Shown piece after piece: positions 1-6,648 of a DNA stretch of 64,000 nucleotides (positions are counted from its first letter, which is position 1; each line of letters starts with the position of its first letter). The stretch is from positions 1,503,105 to 1,567,104 of the forward strand of contig NZ_LR701494.1 of NCBI RefSeq assembly GCF_902498785.1, given 5' to 3'. Made by a program: the position numbers and the translations under genes. Below the pieces are notes generated by a model. The model was given only the letters and a program-made list of their open reading frames with translations. It was not told the DNA's origin and made no database searches. This DNA comes from Sphingomonas sp. EC-HK361. Its GTDB lineage: Bacteria > Pseudomonadota > Alphaproteobacteria > Sphingomonadales > Sphingomonadaceae.

Positions 1-350
1 TCGGCATCCGCGTCTCGCTGTTCATCGAACCCGATGCGCGCCAGATCGATGCCGCGGTGCGCCTCGGCGCGCCCGTCGTCGAACTCCACACCGGCCGCTA
101 TGCCGAACTCGACGGACCAGCGCGGGCCGACGAATTGCGCCGGATTGCCGATGCCGCAGCGCTTGCGACCAAGAACGGCATCGAGGTCCACGCCGGCCAT
201 GGCCTGACCTATGACAATGTCGGCCCGATCGCCGCTATCCCGCAGGTGCGCGAACTGAACATCGGCCATTTCCTGATCGGTGAGGCGATCTTTTCCGGGC
301 TTGGTGACGCGGTGCGCCGGATGCGCGAAGAAATGGACGCGGCGCGGTGA
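1..350 (+). CDS. pdxJ: Pyridoxine 5'-phosphate synthase PdxJ (3' part)
   Basis: C-terminal roughly 115 residues of PdxJ, cut by the window edge; the frame is open from base 3. PdxJ condenses 1-deoxyxylulose 5-phosphate with 3-amino-2-oxopropyl phosphate to make pyridoxine 5'-phosphate in the cytoplasm. Recognisable family stretches are [26 protein letters not shown] and [14 protein letters not shown] near the end. The stop shares bases with the GTG start of acpS (GTGA), so the two genes are probably translationally coupled. The pdxJ-acpS-lepB order is common in alphaproteobacteria. The missing 5' half is outside the window. Confidence 0.96.
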   Translation, partial: GIRVSLFIEPDARQIDAAVRLGAPVVELHTGRYAELDGPARADELRRIADAAALATKNGIEVHAGHGLTYDNVGPIAAIPQVRELNIGHFLIGEAIFSGLGDAVRRMREEMDAAR

Positions 351-754
351 TCCTCGGCCTCGGCTCCGATCTGTGCAATATCGAGCGAATTCAGGCGTCT
401 CTCGATCGTTTCGGCGATCGCTTCGAAACCCGCGTCTTCACCGATGTCGAGCGTGCGAAGGCCTCGCGGCGCCCCTTCACCAAGGCGGGCACCCTCGCCA
501 AGCGTTTCGCCGCCAAGGAGGCGTTTTCGAAAGCGGTGGGCACCGGTTTCCGGCGCGGCGTTTTCATGAAGGACATCGGCGTCGTCAACGCGCCCTCCGG
601 CGCGCCGACGCTCGCGCTGACGGGCGGGGCCAAGGCAAGGCTTGACGCCATGATACCGGCGGGCCACGTCGGACGCGTGCATTTGACCATGACCGACGAT
701 CATCCCTGGGCGCAGGCCCTTGTCGTGATCGAGGCGGTCCGTTCCGAAGAGTAG
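347..754 (+). CDS. acpS: Holo-[acyl-carrier-protein] synthase
   Basis: 135-residue AcpS, which transfers 4'-phosphopantetheine from CoA to apo-ACP for fatty acid synthesis. It opens with the family motif [12 protein letters not shown] (D8 is the expected metal ligand) and carries [16 protein letters not shown] with E58 as the second ligand. Length matches the family (120-140). The GTG start overlaps the pdxJ stop as GTGA; no ATG lies near enough to replace it. lepB follows after 3 bases, giving a pdxJ-acpS-lepB operon. Identification is secure. Confidence 0.97.
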   Translation: MILGLGSDLCNIERIQASLDRFGDRFETRVFTDVERAKASRRPFTKAGTLAKRFAAKEAFSKAVGTGFRRGVFMKDIGVVNAPSGAPTLALTGGAKARLDAMIPAGHVGRVHLTMTDDHPWAQALVVIEAVRSEE

Positions 755-757
755 CCG

Positions 758-1690
758 ATGCCCGAGGAGTTGAGTTTGCGCAGCGAGCGTGCCACCGATC
801 GCACGGTGATGAAGAAGCGCGGCAGCGGTTTCTGGTCGGAGGTGAAGGGGATTTTCTGGCTGCTGCTGGCCGTCCTCGGCTTCCACAGTTTCATCGCCAA
901 GCCCTTCTACATCCCCAGCGAATCGATGCTGCCGGGGCTGGAGGTCGGCGACCGGCTGGTCGTCAGCAAGTTCGCTTATGGCTGGTCGTTCGTCTCGCCG
1001 ACGATCCCCAACCCGGCCGCAATCGTGCGCGACCTGCTGCTCCACGAGCCGCAGGACAGCTGGACGGTGCAGTTCCCCTTCAGCAAGGGGCGCATTTTCG
1101 GGCATATCCCGGTGCGCGGCGATGTCGTCATCGTCACCCCGCCGGGCACCAACAGCGATTACATCAAGCGGGTCATCGGCCTGCCGGGCGATACGCTCGC
1201 GGTGCGCGGGGGCACGGTGTATCTGAACGCGAAGCCAGTGCAACGCGGGGCGCTCCATTACGAGAACCTGCCGATCGATTCGAACGCGACCTGCGATCCC
1301 GATCAATATCCGGGCGCGCGGCTCAGGCTGCCGGGCGGGACGAACGTCTGTCACCTGCCGATCGTTACCGAGACGCTGCCCAATGGCCGGCGCTACGACA
1401 CGGTCGAGCTCGGCTACAGCCAGGGTGACAATTACGGGCCGGTGAAGATCCCCGCGAACCATGTCTTCCTGATGGGCGACAATCGCGATCGGTCGGCGGA
1501 CAGCCGCTTTCCGCTCGGCGGGTTCGACCGCGGCCTCGGCGGCCCGGTGCCGTGGGAGAATCTCGGCGGGCGCGCGGAGTTCATCACCTTCAGCCTTGAC
1601 GGCGATGCGACGTGGAACCCGCTGACCTGGTGGGGATCGCTGCGCTCGGGCCGCGCCGGCACCTCGCTCCATCCTGTAGTCGCGAAGTGA
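758..1690 (+). CDS. lepB: Signal peptidase I
   Basis: 310-residue inner-membrane protease that removes signal peptides from Sec and Tat exports. One hydrophobic anchor lies at about residues 32-47. The catalytic serine is S56 in PSESMLPG and the general-base lysine is K137 in DYIKRVIGLPGD; the closing signature MGDNRDRSADSR is present. The ATG at 758 follows the acpS stop by 3 bases; an internal ATG at 809 (M18) would also keep the anchor, so the true start could be later. The stop TGA shares bases with the GTG of the next gene. rnc and era, often next to lepB, are not here. Confidence 0.97.
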   Translation: MPEELSLRSERATDRTVMKKRGSGFWSEVKGIFWLLLAVLGFHSFIAKPFYIPSESMLPGLEVGDRLVVSKFAYGWSFVSPTIPNPAAIVRDLLLHEPQDSWTVQFPFSKGRIFGHIPVRGDVVIVTPPGTNSDYIKRVIGLPGDTLAVRGGTVYLNAKPVQRGALHYENLPIDSNATCDPDQYPGARLRLPGGTNVCHLPIVTETLPNGRRYDTVELGYSQGDNYGPVKIPANHVFLMGDNRDRSADSRFPLGGFDRGLGGPVPWENLGGRAEFITFSLDGDATWNPLTWWGSLRSGRAGTSLHPVVAK

Positions 1691-2763
1691 GCGATCAACC
1701 CTTGACCGTCGTCGGCGGCGCGAGCCCGCACGAGGTGCGCGACCCTGCGACCCGGCGCGAGATCAAGCGGGCGGCGGTGTGGCTCGGCATGGCCTGCGGC
1801 ATCGCGCTCGTCGTGCTGCTGGTGCAGCCGCTGCTCATCATTTTCGCCGGGCTCGTCTTTGCGGCGATGCTCGACGGCGGGGTGCGCCTGCTCGGGCGGG
1901 TGCTGCCGATCGGGCGGGGATGGCGGCTGCTGATCGTCTGCCTGCTGACGATCATATTCCTCGTCACGACCTTCTACGTCGCTGGCGTCCAGATCACCGA
2001 ACAGGTCATGCAGCTGCGCTCGACCGTCGAGGTGCAGGCGCTGCGCCTGACGACCTGGCTCACCCAGCAGGGGATGATGCCCGGCGCATCGGACCTGAGC
2101 GGGCTGGCGCGTCAGGCGCTGTCCTCGGTCGGGCGGGTCACGTCGTGGGTCGGAACGGCGCTCGGCGCGCTGACGACGATGTTCATGATCCTCGTCATCG
2201 GGCTGTTCGTGGCGATGGACCCCAAGGTCTATGACCGCGGCCTCCAGTGGATGGTCCCGCAGGACAACCGGCGCGAGTTCGCGATCACCGTGCAGCGGAT
2301 GGGCAAGACCCTGCGGCGGCTGCTCGCGGGCCGGCTGATCGGCATGGCGATCGAGGGCGTGTTCGTCGGCATTTCGCTCGCCTTTGCCGGGGTGCCGATG
2401 TCGCTCATCCTCGGCATCCTCACCGGGCTGCTTGCCTTCATCCCGAATATCGGGGCGTTCGTGTCGGGCGCGCTGACCATTGCGGTCGGTTTTTCGGCGG
2501 GGATGCACACCGGCTTCTGGGCGATCGGCATCTATGTCGCGGTCCAGCTGATCGACGGCTATATCGTCATCCCGATGGTCGCCAAGCGCACCGTCGATCT
2601 GCCCCCGGCGCTGACGCTCGGCGCCCAGATCCTCGCCAGCGCGCTCTTCGGCATCCTCGGGCTCGCGCTCGCCGATCCGATGACCGCGATGATCAAGACC
2701 GCGATGGAACGCCGGTCGGAGAATGTGGACGGCGCGGACGAGGCTTTGCCGGACCGCGCATGA
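1687..2763 (+). CDS. AI-2E family transporter (PerM-like membrane protein)
   Basis: About 358 residues, with paired hydrophobic segments near the N-terminus, a soluble middle and a cluster of membrane segments in the second half, the usual pattern of the AI-2E/PerM exporter family. The segment GILTGLLAFIPNIGAFVSG is typical of the family's fifth and sixth helices. I place the start at GTG 1687, overlapping the lepB stop as GTGA like the other junctions in this operon; an upstream GTG at 1612 would run 75 bases into lepB. The substrate is unknown: the family name comes from a claimed autoinducer-2 role that cannot be inferred here. It overlaps maiA by ATGA. Confidence 0.88.
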   Translation: MSDQPLTVVGGASPHEVRDPATRREIKRAAVWLGMACGIALVVLLVQPLLIIFAGLVFAAMLDGGVRLLGRVLPIGRGWRLLIVCLLTIIFLVTTFYVAGVQITEQVMQLRSTVEVQALRLTTWLTQQGMMPGASDLSGLARQALSSVGRVTSWVGTALGALTTMFMILVIGLFVAMDPKVYDRGLQWMVPQDNRREFAITVQRMGKTLRRLLAGRLIGMAIEGVFVGISLAFAGVPMSLILGILTGLLAFIPNIGAFVSGALTIAVGFSAGMHTGFWAIGIYVAVQLIDGYIVIPMVAKRTVDLPPALTLGAQILASALFGILGLALADPMTAMIKTAMERRSENVDGADEALPDRA

Positions 2764-3392
2764 CGGACATCGTTCTCCACGATTACTGGCGCTCGTCCGC
2801 CGCCTACCGCGTCCGCATCGCACTGAATCTCAAGGGCGTCGCCTATCGCAGCGTTCCCGTGAACCTCGTCGCCGGCGAACAGGGCGCCGGTGCGAACCGC
2901 GCCATCAATCCGCAGGGCCTCGTCCCGACGCTCGTCGTCGACGGCGTGCCGCTCACGCAGAGCCTCGCGATCATCGACTGGCTCGACGCCAACTTCCCCG
3001 ATCCGCCGATGGTGTCGAAGGATGCGACGACGCGCAGCCGCCAGCTCGCCCGCGCGCTGGTGATCGCGGCCGATATCCACCCGATCGACAATCTGCGCGT
3101 GCTGAAACGGCTCGAATCGCAGTTCGGCGCGGATCAGGCGGCGAAGGACGACTGGTATCGCCACTGGGTGACCGAGGGCCTCGCTGCGCTCGAGGCGATG
3201 GCGGGCGAGGGGCCGTTTCTGGGTGGCGCCACGCCCGATATCTCCGACGTATGCCTGGTCCCGCAACTCTACAATGCGCGCCGGTTCGAAGTGGACCTTT
3301 CCTCGTATCCGAAGCTGCTGGCGGCGGATGCCGCGGCTGGCGAAATGTCGGCGTTCCGGCGCGCGCGCCCGGACGCCGTGAAACCGGGGTAA
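2760..3392 (+). CDS. maiA: Maleylacetoacetate isomerase (zeta-class glutathione transferase)
   Basis: 210 residues. The N-terminal thioredoxin-like domain has the zeta-class active-site run SSAAYRVRIAL (S12-L22), then NPQGLVPTLVVDG and LTQSLAIIDWLD for glutathione binding, followed by an all-helical C-terminal domain. The enzyme isomerises maleylacetoacetate to fumarylacetoacetate with glutathione as cofactor, in tyrosine/phenylalanine breakdown; phhA, the first step of phenylalanine breakdown, is at 30.7 kb. The ATG overlaps the previous stop (ATGA). Other zeta-class activities cannot be excluded from sequence alone. Confidence 0.92.
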   Translation: MTDIVLHDYWRSSAAYRVRIALNLKGVAYRSVPVNLVAGEQGAGANRAINPQGLVPTLVVDGVPLTQSLAIIDWLDANFPDPPMVSKDATTRSRQLARALVIAADIHPIDNLRVLKRLESQFGADQAAKDDWYRHWVTEGLAALEAMAGEGPFLGGATPDISDVCLVPQLYNARRFEVDLSSYPKLLAADAAAGEMSAFRRARPDAVKPG

Positions 3393-3429
3393 TATCGAAA
3401 AACGATAAACAGCTTTTCGTAATTCGATA
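3393..3429. promoter_or_regulatory. Twin operators for the downstream XRE regulator
   Basis: Two inverted repeats of the same design, TATCG-N5-CGATA at 3393-3407 and TTTCG-N5-CGATA at 3415-3429. Their centres are 22 bp apart, two helical turns, so two dimers would bind the same face. They lie just before the operon encoding the small XRE protein at 3989, which is the likely binder. Autoregulation is inference. Confidence 0.55.
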
Positions 3430-3464
3430 AATGTGCAATCACCCGCTCCTAAGGGAGAAGGGTG

Positions 3465-3989
3465 ATGACGGACGGCGGACGGGTGATCGGAATCGCCGAC
3501 CGGGTCGTGCGAGTCCTCGCGGTCCTCAACATCGTCTGCGCACTTGGCTTCGCGCTCGCCATCGCGGCGACCTTTCCCTTCGCGGCGCAGATCATCGCCC
3601 GGATCGCGGCGAAATATCACGACGCGGTCGATGCGCACCGCGTGCTCTGGGGAATCCGGGGGTTCATGGTGCTCGGCATCATCGTGGCGGTGCCGGCGGC
3701 GGCCATCTTTTCCGCCATGCGCGCCATGCTGGCGACGACGCGGGCGGGCGACCCCTTCGTTGCGGTCAATGGCGAGCGGCTGGCGCGCATCGGCTGGGCG
3801 CTGCTCACGATCCAGCTGCTCGATCTCTGCTTCGGCAGCATCACCTTATGGATCGCGCACCTCGGTGCGGATGTAGGATCTTGGTCGCCGTCGATCGGCG
3901 GCTGGCTGTCGGTCTTCGTCGCATTTGTGCTCGCGCGCATCTTCGCCGTCGGCGCTGCGATGCGCGACGATCTGGCGGGGACGGTCTGA
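3465..3989 (+). CDS. DUF2975 domain-containing membrane protein
   Basis: About 174 residues with four hydrophobic segments (roughly 18-40, 64-84, 105-127 and 138-160) and short loops, typical of DUF2975 proteins of unknown function. ATG 3465 is preferred over GTG 3462 because it sits 8 bases behind AAGGGAGAAGG. The stop overlaps the ATG of the XRE regulator. DUF2975 proteins are nearly always encoded with such a regulator (the YoaS-YozG pair of Bacillus is the reference), so the two probably act together, perhaps as membrane partner and repressor; the signal is unknown. Confidence 0.85.
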   Translation: MTDGGRVIGIADRVVRVLAVLNIVCALGFALAIAATFPFAAQIIARIAAKYHDAVDAHRVLWGIRGFMVLGIIVAVPAAAIFSAMRAMLATTRAGDPFVAVNGERLARIGWALLTIQLLDLCFGSITLWIAHLGADVGSWSPSIGGWLSVFVAFVLARIFAVGAAMRDDLAGTV

Positions 3990-4210
3990 TGCCGGTCCGG
4001 GTGCATCTGGACGATTTGCTCCACGCGCGGCGGATGACGCTGACCGATCTGGCGCAAGCCGTCGATATCACGCTTGCCAACCTGTCGATCCTGAAGACCG
4101 GCAAGGCGAAAGCAATCCGTTTCTCGACGCTGGAGGCGATCTGCCGGGTGCTGGAATGTCAGCCGGGGGATTTGCTGGCGTTCATCGATGAAGAAGGGGG
4201 TGGGGAATGA
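3989..4210 (+). CDS. Small XRE-family transcriptional regulator (YozG type)
   Basis: 73 residues, essentially one Cro/CI helix-turn-helix. The recognition region is LTDLAQAVDITLANLSILKT followed by KAKAIRFSTLEAICRVLEC, and it ends QPGDLLAFID, the typical close of YozG-like regulators. ATG overlaps the DUF2975 stop, and its own stop overlaps the next ATG (ATGA), making a three-gene unit. The twin palindromes at 3393-3429 are its probable operator. Family assignment is firm; target and signal are inferred. Confidence 0.9.
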   Translation: MPVRVHLDDLLHARRMTLTDLAQAVDITLANLSILKTGKAKAIRFSTLEAICRVLECQPGDLLAFIDEEGGGE

Positions 4211-5010
4211 TCAAGGCGTTCTTTGGCAATTGGGGCGGCGCGTTTCGCGATGCGTGGCGCTTCGCCGCTGCGTTGCCGCTCGTGTTCGCGGCGATGATCA
4301 CCATCGAGTTCGCGCAGCACTGCGTCGAGGTGAAGCTCGGTTTCTTCTCGCCCGATAGCGCGGTGCGCAAGGCCGCCGCGATGGAGCCGCTGCGCATGGC
4401 ATTCGGCTGGCCAAAGATGCTGATCGTCTATGCGCTGGGGTTCGTCGCGATCCGGTATTTCGTCACGGGCGATCGTCGCGAGGCGCTGCGTCCGTCGGCG
4501 CATGCGGTCGGGCGCTATGCGTGGGTGGCGGGGTATCAGCTCATCATCGCCGCGATCGTCATCTACGCGGCCCCGATCCTCGGGCTGTTCGGTGTCGGCG
4601 AAAGCGGCGTCATGCCGCTGCGGCTCACGGTATCGTTGATCCAGCAATTGGCCGAGCCGCTGCTGTTCCTGTGGTTCGTCAATGCTGCAATGGGAACGAA
4701 TGCCTACGGGCCGCTGGCATCGGCGCGCGTGACGCGCTGGTTCTATGTCTGGGGGCTGTTGCTGATGTTCGTGGCGCGCTTCCCTTTCGGCGGGGTGCAT
4801 CAGTTGCTCAACCGCTGGCCCGCCGGCAAGCCGTCCACGATCCTGTGGCCGGCGCTCGCGATCGACGCCGTTGTGGTCGCGATCATGGTCACGGTTCTCG
4901 CCGCGATCCAGGTGCGTATCGCGCGGTATATCGCGGATCGGCGCGGGGTGCCGCTGCTGGGAGACGCAGCATCGCGTGACGTGATCGGCGGCACGGTGCG
5001 GGCGGCGTAA
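4207..5010 (+). CDS. Polytopic membrane protein of unknown function
   Basis: 267 residues with about five or six hydrophobic stretches (near 20-36, 75-90, 112-130, 148-165, 178-195 and 215-240) joined by basic loops. I do not recognise a named family. Start ATG overlaps the stop of the XRE gene, so it is the third gene of that operon and may be the gene the regulator controls. It ends just before a bidirectional terminator that separates it from rplL. No signal peptide or catalytic motif is evident. Confidence 0.8.
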   Translation: MIKAFFGNWGGAFRDAWRFAAALPLVFAAMITIEFAQHCVEVKLGFFSPDSAVRKAAAMEPLRMAFGWPKMLIVYALGFVAIRYFVTGDRREALRPSAHAVGRYAWVAGYQLIIAAIVIYAAPILGLFGVGESGVMPLRLTVSLIQQLAEPLLFLWFVNAAMGTNAYGPLASARVTRWFYVWGLLLMFVARFPFGGVHQLLNRWPAGKPSTILWPALAIDAVVVAIMVTVLAAIQVRIARYIADRRGVPLLGDAASRDVIGGTVRAA

Positions 5011-5011
5011 A

Positions 5012-5050
5012 GAAAAAGGGCGGCCCCATCGCCGGGGTCGCCCTTTTCTT
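5012..5050. terminator. Bidirectional intrinsic terminator
   Basis: Long stem AAAAGGGCGGCCCC (5014-5027) pairs with GGGGTCGCCCTTTT (5033-5047). On the plus strand it ends in TTTTCTT; on the minus strand it is followed by TTTTTCTTT. It serves the membrane-protein operon from the left and rplJ-rplL from the right. Confidence 0.88.
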
Positions 5051-5119
5051 GAAGCGGCCGTCATGGGAGTGAATCCCATGACGTGAAACGCGGAAGGAAA
5101 CTTCCGCGTTCGCCGGCCC
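5051..5119 (+). repeat. Structured two-hairpin repeat, family 3 (copy C)
   Basis: Hairpin 1 CATGGGA-gtgaa-TCCCATG (5062-5080), a short linker ACGTGAAA, hairpin 2 AACGCGGAAG-gaaa-CTTCCGCGTT (5087-5110), then GCCGGCC (5112-5118). It shares hairpin-linker-hairpin-GCCGGCC order with the elements at 38883, 61675 and 62636 although the stem sequences differ. Confidence 0.6.
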
Positions 5120-5156
5120 TTCGACTGCCTGCCAAGGCAGGCGCTCAGGACAGGCC
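5115..5156. repeat. REP-like element, family 2 (half copy with extended loop)
   Basis: GGCCCTTCGACT and GCTCAGGACAGGCC flank the internal hairpin GCCTGCC-aa-GGCAGGC. The flanks match the half-repeat found at 29880, 51071, 57175 and 59418, where the middle is short or replaced by another hairpin. Confidence 0.6.
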
Positions 5157-5200
5157 TTGCCGGAGTGCGGGCCAACGTGGCCCGTCTCTCCCGCTGCGGC

Positions 5201-5581
5201 TTACTTCAGCTCGACGGTCGCGCCGGCTTCTTCAAGCTGCTTCTTGACCTTCTCGGCCTCGTCCTTGTTCACGCCTTCCTTGACGGCCTTCGGCGCGCCC
5301 TCGACGAGAGCCTTCGCTTCGGTCAGGCCCAGGCCGGTGATCGCGCGGACTTCCTTGATGACGTTGATCTTCTTGCCGCCGTCGCCGGTCAGGATCACGT
5401 CGAACTCGGTCTTCTCTTCGGCTGCCGGTGCGCCGCCGCCGGCGCCGCCCGCTGCCGGAGCCGCCGCGACCGCTGCTGCGGCCGAAACGCCCCACTTCTC
5501 TTCGAGCATCTTCGAAAGCTCGGCCGCCTCGAGGACGGTCAGTTCGCTCAGGCTGTCAACCAGCGCGTTCAGGTCTGCCAT
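5201..5581 (-). CDS. rplL: 50S ribosomal protein L7/L12
   Basis: 126 residues. N-terminal dimerisation domain (1-32, [20 protein letters not shown]), alanine/glycine-rich hinge (33-55), then the C-terminal factor-binding domain with [19 protein letters not shown] and [17 protein letters not shown]7/L12 dimers bind L10 to form the stalk that recruits translation factors. Gene order is rplJ, 59 bases, rplL, then a strong terminator; rpoB, which usually follows rplL, is absent. Confidence 0.98.
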   Translation of the reverse strand: MADLNALVDSLSELTVLEAAELSKMLEEKWGVSAAAAVAAAPAAGGAGGGAPAAEEKTEFDVILTGDGGKKINVIKEVRAITGLGLTEAKALVEGAPKAVKEGVNKDEAEKVKKQLEEAGATVELK

Positions 5582-5640
5582 GTGTATTCTCCAGTTTCGG
5601 GCACGCGGCCCGTTATTTCATCGAAAGTAATGCCTGAGGA

Positions 5641-6156
5641 TCAGGCCGCTTCCTTCTCCGCATAGGCGGAAAGGACGCGCGCGATCTGTGCCGCGGGTGC
5701 CTGCGTGATCGTTGCGATCTTCGTGGCGGGTGCCACGAGGAGGCCGACGATCTTGGCGCGCAGTTCATCCAGCGACGGCAGCGTGGCGAGCGCCTTCACG
5801 CCCTCCACGTCGAGCGCGGTTGCGCCCATCGCCCCGCCGACGATCTCGAACTTGTCGGTCGTCTTGGCGAAGTCGACGGCCACCTTGGCGGCCGCGACGG
5901 GGTCGATGGAACTGGCGAGACCGACCGGGCCGGTGAGCATGTCGCCCAGCGAACCATAGTCGGTGCCGTCCAGCGCGATCCTGGCAAGCTTGTTCTTCGA
6001 GACCTTGTACGCCGCTCCGGCCTCGCGCATCTTCGTCCTCAGCTGCGTCGATTGCGCGACGGTGAGACCGAGGTTGCGGGTGACGACCACCACGCCGACC
6101 TCGGAGAAGGTCTGCTTGAGCTCGGCGACGGCTGCGGCCTTCTGACCACGATCCAT
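5641..6156 (-). CDS. rplJ: 50S ribosomal protein L10
   Basis: 171 residues beginning MDRGQKAAAVAELKQTF; the family regions RNLGLTVAQSTQLRTKMREA and GPVGLASSIDPVAAAKVAV are present, with the C-terminal helix that binds L7/L12. ATG at 6156 is placed behind TGGAGA with 7 bases of spacing and agrees with family N-termini; the frame stays open further upstream but that extension is not L10-like. Transcribed with rplL. The long stretch upstream may hold the autoregulatory L10 leader. Confidence 0.97.
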   Translation of the reverse strand: MDRGQKAAAVAELKQTFSEVGVVVVTRNLGLTVAQSTQLRTKMREAGAAYKVSKNKLARIALDGTDYGSLGDMLTGPVGLASSIDPVAAAKVAVDFAKTTDKFEIVGGAMGATALDVEGVKALATLPSLDELRAKIVGLLVAPATKIATITQAPAAQIARVLSAYAEKEAA

Positions 6157-6454
6157 GCCATTCTCCACATTTGAGCGTATCCGCGAACGGACACGCCCGG
6201 TTACAATCCGCCCGGCACTTGCGTGTCGAACAGCTGTCCAGCGATGGGGAATGGGAAAACTGGCGCGTCGTAACGCGACAGACCGGGCGCGGCGCTGGGC
6301 CGAGCCGGAAAATCCGTGTCCCCGTCTCGGCGAGAAATCAAGCACCGCAAATCCGGTGCACTCGCTGTCTCGGACGGTTGCCCGAAAGGCAAGGCCTGTC
6401 GGACGACGGCGTGCCCATAGCGGAATGGGCGCGAAGGTCAACTCCAGTGGCGTT
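6157..6454 (-). other. rplJ upstream region, possible L10 leader
   Basis: About 300 bases without a gene. On the minus strand they precede rplJ and include a clear hairpin (GCACCG-N6-CGGTGC at 6342-6359). L10 commonly represses its own mRNA by binding a structured leader of this size, but I cannot match the leader's consensus fold by eye, so this is a placement argument only. Confidence 0.3.
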
Positions 6455-6509
6455 GTATCCCCGCGAAGGCGGGGATCCAGTCTGGGCTCCCGCCTTCGCG
6501 GGAGCACAC
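6455..6509. repeat. REPIN-like doublet, family 1 (copy a)
   Basis: Hairpin 1 ATCCCCGC-gaag-GCGGGGAT, centre CCAGTCTGGG, hairpin 2 CTCCCGC-cttc-GCGGGAG, ending in CACA. It lies between the divergent rplJ and phoX genes, upstream of the Pho box. Confidence 0.85.
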
Positions 6510-6544
6510 TATCGCGCCGGTGCATCGAGCATCGAGTCCCTGAA

Positions 6545-6573
6545 CCGTAACGCTCCCGTCACGGCTCCGTCCC
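6545..6573 (+). promoter_or_regulatory. Probable Pho box (three direct repeats)
   Basis: Three heptamers CCGTAAC (6545-6551), CCGTCAC (6556-6562) and CCGTCCC (6567-6573) with exact 4-base spacers, an 11-bp period. PhoB sites are direct repeats of CTGTCAT-like heptamers with the same 4-base spacing. The site lies 76 bases before a PhoX-family gene. Each heptamer departs from consensus, chiefly C for T at position 2. Confidence 0.55.
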
Positions 6574-6648
6574 CGAAACGCCATCGCCCCGCAACCTGCC
6601 GAAGCCAAACCCGCGCTCAGCCAATCGGCCATTCCCGGGGGAAAATCC

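Noticed and set aside
209-2823. Long minus-strand frames opposite acpS, lepB and the AI-2E gene
   Set aside because: Arg/His/Asp-rich with no domain; the plus strand carries an intact operon with overlapping starts and stops.
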